Positions 53,005 to 58,027 of a DNA stretch of 58,027 nucleotides are shown here, piece after piece. Within the stretch, counting starts at the first letter, position 1. Every line of letters starts with the position of its first letter. The notes beneath the pieces are model-generated. The model was not told the origin of the DNA. It did no database searches and saw only the letters and a program-made list of their open reading frames with translations. The stretch comes from Slackia equolifaciens (GTDB lineage: Bacteria > Actinomycetota > Coriobacteriia > Coriobacteriales > Eggerthellaceae): positions 1-58,027 of the forward strand of contig NZ_QIBX01000021.1 in the NCBI RefSeq assembly GCF_003725995.1, read 5' to 3'. Made by a program: the position numbers and the translations under genes.

Positions 53005-55539
53005 ATGGCGAACCCACATACCTATAATGATATGAACGCTTCAGATGCTTCCGAGCCGGCGGGCGTCAACCCGTTTCGTTCGATCGAGCTGCTTGCGCCT
53101 GCGGGCAGGATGGCATGCCTGCATGCGGCCGTGTGCGCCGGCGCGAACGCCGTCTATCTGGGCTGCGAGGATTTCAACGCCCGACGCGGTGCGGACAACT
53201 TCACGCTCGATACGCTGCAGGAGGCATGCGACTATGCCCATCTGCGGGGCGTGCGCGTATACCTTACGCTCAATATCGCCGTCATGCCCGATGAGGCGAA
53301 AAGCGCGCTCGAGCTTGCGCGTCAAGCATACCGCCGCGGCGTAGATGCGTTCATCGTTCAAGATATCGGCGTTGCGGCGGAAATCGTGCGCACGCTCCCC
53401 GAGGCGCGCGTTCACATCTCCACTCAGATGAACACCCATAACGTCGATGGCGTCCGCGCAGCCGCGGCGCTGGGTGCGCGCCGGGTCACGCTCGCTCGCG
53501 AGCTCACGCTTGCCGAGGTGGCCGAGGCGGCACGGGAGGCGCATGCGCTCGGCCTTTCCGTTGAAACGTTCGGGCACGGCGCTCTGTGCGTGTGCTATTC
53601 GGGGCAGTGCTTCATGAGCTCGCTCATTGGCGGGCGTTCCGCCAATCGCGGGATGTGCGCCCAGGCGTGCCGCCTGCCTTACACGCTCCATAACGCCGCG
53701 GTCAAAAATGCCCTTTCCTCCGAGGGCGACCACCTGCTGTCGCCTAAAGACCTATGCACGATCGATATGCTGGCCGATCTCGCGCTCGCGGGCGTCGACA
53801 GCGTGAAGGTCGAGGGGCGCATGAAGTCGCCTGAATACGTGTCCACCGTAGTGGGTGTGTACCGCTCGGTGCTCGACCGTCTTGCTGCGGCGTATGACGC
53901 GGTTGCGGCATCGGGTGCGGCAGGGGAGGATGCGCTGCTTGCGGTGAAGAGGTCGGGCGAGGGCGCTACCGAGGAGGAGCGCCGCGCCCTCGCCGAGGCG
54001 TTCAGCCGCGGCTTCACCGAGGGCTATCTCAAGCGCCATCGCGGCAATGACATCATGAGCTACCGCCGTCCCAACAACCGCGGCGTGTTCGTGGGGCGCG
54101 TGGTGCGCGTCGACGGCCGCGAAGCCCGTATCGAGTCGTCGGTAGAGCTTCACGAGGGCGATGTGCTCGAATTCTGGACGAATAAGGGGCATTTTGCCGT
54201 AACCCTGGACGCGACGGTCGCAAAGAGGGGACGGGAGTATCGCCTGGACCCTGGCCGCAGGGTGGCCAAGGGCGACCGCGTGTTCCGCGTGCGCGACGCA
54301 TCGCTCGCGTTTCAGGACGATCCTCTTGAACCCCGCGTTGGCGTGCAGGCAGCGGTGCGTCTGCATATCGGCGAGCCGTTGTCGATTACGGTGCAGGCGC
54401 GTGACGCATGCGTGCGCTTCGAAGGCGCCGCGGTGGAGGCTGCGCGTACAAAGGCGATAACCCCTGATGAGGTGCGTGAACATACAGACCGCCTGGGCAA
54501 TACGCCGTTTAGGTTCGAATCTCTCCGCATCGAGCTCGATGAGGGGGTGGGCCTCGGGTTTTCTGCGCTCCATAAGGCTCGCGCCCAGGCGCTTTCGATG
54601 CTGCAGGATGCGCTGCTGAAGGGCACGCGCGCAAGGCCTCTGCCCAAGGCGGAGCAGAAGCGCCTTTCGCGTCAGCCGCGTTTCGGTTCGTGCCGCGTGA
54701 TGGCGATTGCCGCCAATCCCGCTTGCGCCCGTGCCGCGAAACGTGCGGGGGCCGATGCGGTTTATGTGCCCGCGCTCAATCTCGTGCCTGGCGAGGCGTG
54801 CTCGGCGGGGCAGGTAAACGCTGCGACCGACGCAACGTCGTATCCCAAGGATCGTCTGGTCGTTCTGCCCGTGGTTGACAAGCCGTCCATGAACGCCGAG
54901 GCCGATTTCGACCCGTGGCGTTTCGTTGATGCCAAAAGCCCGGTTATGGTCGAATCGCTTGGCCAGCTCCATCGAGCGCTCAGCGAAGGCGACAAAGTGG
55001 AGGTGGGGCCGCACGTGCCCGTTACCAATGCGCTGACGCTTGCGGCGCTTGCCGAGGCGGGCGTATCGCGCGTCTGGCTTTCGCCGGAGCTTTCGCTCAA
55101 GCAGATAGAGGAGCTTGGCGGCACTTCTCCGATCCCCCTAGGGCTTACCGTGGCGGGATACCAGGAGCTCATGGTTACCGAGCACTGCCTGCTTATGAGC
55201 CAAGGGCCGTGCGATCAGCGCTGCAGCATGTGCGCACGACGCAAAAGCCCCCATTTCCTCGAAGATCGCAAAGGCTATCAGTTCCAGGTGGTGACCGATG
55301 CGTGCGGCAGGAGTCATCTCTACAATGCCGTACGCCTGGATGCCACCCACCTTGCCTGCGACCTCATCGCCGCAGGCGTCTCTGCGTTCATGGTGGACAC
55401 CACGCTCATGAACGTTCAGCAGGCGACCGAAGCGGTGTCGCGCGCCGTGCATGCGAGGGATATCGCGCTCAAGGGGGACAATCGTCTTCCCAAGATGGAG
55501 GGGTGCACCACGGGGCACCTGTTCCGAGGGGTGTCGTAG
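53005..55539 (+). CDS. Peptidase family U32 protein with DUF3656-like region
   Basis: 844 residues. The N-terminal U32 core starts with ELLAPAG and contains the signature FGHGALCVCYSGQCFMSS and the cysteines of RGMCAQACRLPY, ligands of a probable Fe-S cluster. A DUF3656-like insert and a second U32-like half with CDQRCSMC follow. Characterised relatives (RlhA, TrhO/TrhP) hydroxylate rRNA or tRNA with prephenate rather than act as peptidases, so an RNA modification role is more likely. The ATG at 53005 follows AGGATT; 53032 is an alternative. Confidence 0.88.
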   Translation: MANPHTYNDMNASDASEPAGVNPFRSIELLAPAGRMACLHAAVCAGANAVYLGCEDFNARRGADNFTLDTLQEACDYAHLRGVRVYLTLNIAVMPDEAKSALELARQAYRRGVDAFIVQDIGVAAEIVRTLPEARVHISTQMNTHNVDGVRAAAALGARRVTLARELTLAEVAEAAREAHALGLSVETFGHGALCVCYSGQCFMSSLIGGRSANRGMCAQACRLPYTLHNAAVKNALSSEGDHLLSPKDLCTIDMLADLALAGVDSVKVEGRMKSPEYVSTVVGVYRSVLDRLAAAYDAVAASGAAGEDALLAVKRSGEGATEEERRALAEAFSRGFTEGYLKRHRGNDIMSYRRPNNRGVFVGRVVRVDGREARIESSVELHEGDVLEFWTNKGHFAVTLDATVAKRGREYRLDPGRRVAKGDRVFRVRDASLAFQDDPLEPRVGVQAAVRLHIGEPLSITVQARDACVRFEGAAVEAARTKAITPDEVREHTDRLGNTPFRFESLRIELDEGVGLGFSALHKARAQALSMLQDALLKGTRARPLPKAEQKRLSRQPRFGSCRVMAIAANPACARAAKRAGADAVYVPALNLVPGEACSAGQVNAATDATSYPKDRLVVLPVVDKPSMNAEADFDPWRFVDAKSPVMVESLGQLHRALSEGDKVEVGPHVPVTNALTLAALAEAGVSRVWLSPELSLKQIEELGGTSPIPLGLTVAGYQELMVTEHCLLMSQGPCDQRCSMCARRKSPHFLEDRKGYQFQVVTDACGRSHLYNAVRLDATHLACDLIAAGVSAFMVDTTLMNVQQATEAVSRAVHARDIALKGDNRLPKMEGCTTGHLFRGVS

Positions 55540-55607
55540 CCCCGGCCCGCCATCGCGGGCAAGTCGCAGGCATAATGTTTCCCGTGCGTGTCCGGCGCTC
55601 GACGTGC

Positions 55608-55636
55608 CTGACCGCGCGGCGCGTTTCTGATACTAT
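55608..55636 (+). promoter_or_regulatory. tyrS promoter
   Basis: CTGACC (55608-55613) and TACTAT (55631-55636) with a 17-base spacer, 44 bases before the tyrS ATG. I saw no T-box. Confidence 0.55.
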
Positions 55637-55679
55637 AGGCACACTGCGCGCTTTGGCGCGTCCCTGGATACAGAAGGAG

Positions 55680-56897
55680 ATGAGTCCGATAACCCCCGAA
55701 GAGCAACTTCATATCATCAAGTCCGGCATCGATACCGTCGTTCCCGAAAGCCTGCTGCTTGAGAAGCTCAAGCGCGGTGGAGAGCTCAACATCAAGCTCG
55801 GCGTCGACCCTACCGCACCTGACATCCACTTGGGCCACGCGGTGCCGCTGCGCAAGCTGCGCCAATTCCAAGACCTCGGCCATCGCGTCACGCTCATCAT
55901 CGGCGACGGCACGGCGCTGATTGGCGACCCCTCGGGTCGCAACTCGACGCGTCCTCAGCTGACGCGCGAGCAGATTGCTGCGAATGCCCAGACGTATGTC
56001 GATCAGGCGTTCAAGGTTCTCGATCCGGAAAAAACCACGCTCCGCTACAACTCGGAGTGGATTCTGGATCTTAATATGGAAAGCCTCCTTAAGCTCATCA
56101 GCAATTTCACCGTGGCGCGCATCCTCGAGCGCGATGATTTCCACAAGCGCTACACGGGCGGTCTGCCCATCGCTTTGCATGAGTTCCTCTATCCTGTGAT
56201 GCAGGCATATGACTCGGTGGTCATCAAGGCCGATGTGGAGATTGGTGGTTCCGATCAGCTGTTCAACCTGCTCGCCGGACGCGAGCTCATGGAAAAGATG
56301 GGGATGGAGCCCCAGGTCGCTCTCACTCTTCCTCTGCTCGAGGGCACCGATGGCGTGCAGAAGATGTCTAAGAGCTATGGCAACTACATCGGGCTCACCG
56401 ATGCGCCCAATGATATGTTCGGCAAGGTGATGAGCATCCCCGACGAGCTGATGGTGAAATACTACCGCCTTGCCTCCACTGAGGATGTCGCTGCCATCGA
56501 CGAGATCGAGCGCGGTCTTGCTGCCGACGAGCTGCACCCCAATAAGGTGAAGCGTGCCCTCGCGCGCAACATCGTAGCCGCGTATTACGACGAGGCTGCC
56601 GCCGAGGCCGCCGAGGCCGATTTCGATCTCAAGTTCAAGGAGCATGGTTTCCCTGAGGACGCCCCTACGTTCGCGGCCGATTTGACTCCGGGCGAGGATG
56701 GCACCGTGTATTTTGCCAAGCTGCTCGTTGACGCGGGCGTTGCTCCGAGCGTTTCCGAGGCTCGTCGCCTGATTGACGGCGGCGGCGTCAAGGTGAATGG
56801 CGAAGCTGTTGAGGCTAAGCGCTACAACGTTGCTCCTGATTTCCTCAAGGAGGCAAAGATTCAGGTGGGCAAGAAGAAATTCGTCCGTCTGGTGTAG
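55680..56897 (+). CDS. tyrS: Tyrosyl-tRNA synthetase
   Basis: A class I aminoacyl-tRNA synthetase of 405 residues. The HIGH motif appears as HLGH, the KMSKS motif as KMSKSYGNY, and a C-terminal S4-like RNA-binding domain has ARRLIDGGGVKVNGE. The ATG at 55680 directly abuts AAGGAG, so the Shine-Dalgarno spacing is far too short for it. ATA at 55689 is in frame with 9-base spacing, an odd point for start choice. The protein alignment I remember for the family favours the ATG. Confidence 0.95.
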   Translation: MSPITPEEQLHIIKSGIDTVVPESLLLEKLKRGGELNIKLGVDPTAPDIHLGHAVPLRKLRQFQDLGHRVTLIIGDGTALIGDPSGRNSTRPQLTREQIAANAQTYVDQAFKVLDPEKTTLRYNSEWILDLNMESLLKLISNFTVARILERDDFHKRYTGGLPIALHEFLYPVMQAYDSVVIKADVEIGGSDQLFNLLAGRELMEKMGMEPQVALTLPLLEGTDGVQKMSKSYGNYIGLTDAPNDMFGKVMSIPDELMVKYYRLASTEDVAAIDEIERGLAADELHPNKVKRALARNIVAAYYDEAAAEAAEADFDLKFKEHGFPEDAPTFAADLTPGEDGTVYFAKLLVDAGVAPSVSEARRLIDGGGVKVNGEAVEAKRYNVAPDFLKEAKIQVGKKKFVRLV

Positions 56898-56956
56898 AGC
56901 CTGCCGCCATTCGAACGATTCAGTTCAAGCTTTATATATACATATATATGCGCATG

Positions 56957-56987
56957 AAGAGGCGTCCCGAGTGGGCGCCTCTTTTCT
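56957..56987 (+). terminator. Terminator of tyrS
   Basis: AAGAGGCG (56957-56964) pairs with CGCCTCTT (56976-56983), followed by TTCTT. An AT-only dyad (TATATATACATATATATG) lies just upstream. Confidence 0.8.
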
Positions 56988-57011
56988 TAAGTCAGATCTA
57001 ATTCAGCTTGG

Positions 57012-57272
57012 GTGCAAAAGTTCCTACATCATGAAGGGAAGAAGACAGACATAGACCCTCGAGGACTGATTAAGACCATCGAAGCGTATCGCACCGTTGA
57101 CCCTTCGGCCTGCTTCGGGATGCAGCGCATCTCATATGAAAGCATTCATGGCATGGTTGCTGGATTCAAGCACGAGAAGGGGCATTGTGGAGGCATCTTC
57201 ACAATCAGGGATGCAAAGAGCCATCTAGATACTTATGGCGTCGACCTGCGATGGTGTAGTGCTGAAGGGTAG
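57012..57272 (+). CDS. Possible small hypothetical protein between tyrS and the rrn operon
   Basis: An open frame of 86 codons from GTG at 57012 with plausible codon use but no clear ribosome binding site. The product (ending GVDLRWCSAEG) contains no motif I recognise. It may be a 5'-truncated remnant; its first codons overlap the tail of the tyrS terminator region. Confidence 0.35.
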   Translation: MQKFLHHEGKKTDIDPRGLIKTIEAYRTVDPSACFGMQRISYESIHGMVAGFKHEKGHCGGIFTIRDAKSHLDTYGVDLRWCSAEG

Positions 57273-57320
57273 ATGGGAACGCATTAAATCAAACAATTTA
57301 CTCCGAATCGAAGAAAGTCG

Positions 57321-57476
57321 TTGCATAGGTCGTCATAGGTGCGTATAATACCGAACTCGTCGCAAGGGCAACAGCCCAGTAGCCGGCCCAAAGCGATCGG
57401 CGAAAGGCACCGGCGAGAACGAATCTTCAGATTCCTGAAAAAAGTTCTTGACACCGGGCGGGCGGCGAGGTAATAT
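57321..57476 (+). promoter_or_regulatory. Tandem rrn promoters
   Basis: P1: TTGCAT (57321-57326), 17 bases, TATAAT (57344-57349). P2: TTGACA (57448-57453), 17 bases, TAATAT (57471-57476). Both point at the 16S gene. The leader of about 180 bases after P2 ends with a CCGGAC-GGAA-GTCCGG hairpin (57634-57649) just before 16S. Confidence 0.85.
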
Positions 57477-57653
57477 ACTTCCTCGCGCCAGCAGCGAGCC
57501 TGCGACGCGAACCCGACCCGGGCGGAGCCCGGGGGCCGGGGGAACCTTGAGAACCGGATACTGTGGAGTGAGAGATATAAGCCAGGACGGAGCATACAGC
57601 TCCGGGGAACCCGGATCGATTCTTGAAACGTTGCCGGACGGAAGTCCGGACCT

Positions 57654-58027
<374 letters not shown>

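Noticed and set aside
53041-55014. Long minus-strand frames opposite the U32 gene (230 and 420 codons)
   Set aside because: They translate the complement of a conserved gene and show no domain.
55540-55680. T-box riboswitch before tyrS
   Set aside because: There is too little space and no TGG-ACC-GCG-like core.

Overview
The window looks like chromosomal DNA from a high-GC anaerobe of the Actinobacterial class Coriobacteriia, probably the Eggerthellaceae/Eggerthellales. Four things point there: the V1-V2 part of the 16S rRNA gene at the right edge; Tat-exported FAD lipoproteins of the fumarate/urocanate-reductase type, each beside a divergent regulator, one being a 12-TM LuxR protein; a minimal SufCB-type Fe-S system; and a reverse rubrerythrin. 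I do not call a genus.

Layout: 0-3 kb has an intergenic palindromic repeat array, a MATE exporter and a divergent TetR regulator with a tandem 37-bp repeat between them. 3-8.3 kb is the aspartate-family amino-acid block: thrC-thrB (minus, overlapping) diverging from lysC-asd (plus). 8.5-13 kb has rubrerythrin and a lower-GC flavoprotein/LuxR module. 13.5-21.3 kb is accessory and partly decaying: a C-terminally truncated iron alcohol dehydrogenase, an HSL-type hydrolase, an aldo/keto-reductase-like ferredoxin protein without the usual catalytic Tyr/Lys, a RelB/PIN toxin-antitoxin pair, a DUF3990/XRE pair, and the fused remnants of a divergent EamA/LysR pair, followed by tRNA-Thr and a HAD phosphatase. 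21.4-31 kb has a second flavoprotein with a LysR regulator, a C69 dipeptidase, a large cell-wall protein and a membrane glycosyltransferase. 31-38.4 kb is mostly core: comF, an amino-acid-binding lipoprotein with a long structured leader, sufC-sufB, membrane proteins, and infC-rpmI-rplT with an attenuator leader and an AUA start. 38.5-49 kb is a sortase-assembled pilus operon (minus). 49.3-58 kb has tRNA-Ala with a partial duplicate of its 3' end, mrp, a class A PBP, a U32 peptidase-family protein, tyrS, and the start of an rrn operon with two tandem promoters.

The pilus operon is the most unusual part. Its first gene encodes a Tat-signal protein with an NlpC/P60-like Cys-His domain followed by many SpaA/Cna-B repeats and a variant LPRTF sorting signal. 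It is followed by a D2-type backbone pilin, then by a class C sortase whose reading frame has no stop codon and runs in frame into a 1471-residue LPITG adhesin. The adhesin's Shine-Dalgarno sequence is embedded in the last sortase codons. The promoter regions of this operon and of comF share a CTTGCC direct repeat with an 11-bp period, at identical spacing from a -10-like hexamer, which suggests one OmpR/PhoB-type regulator for both.
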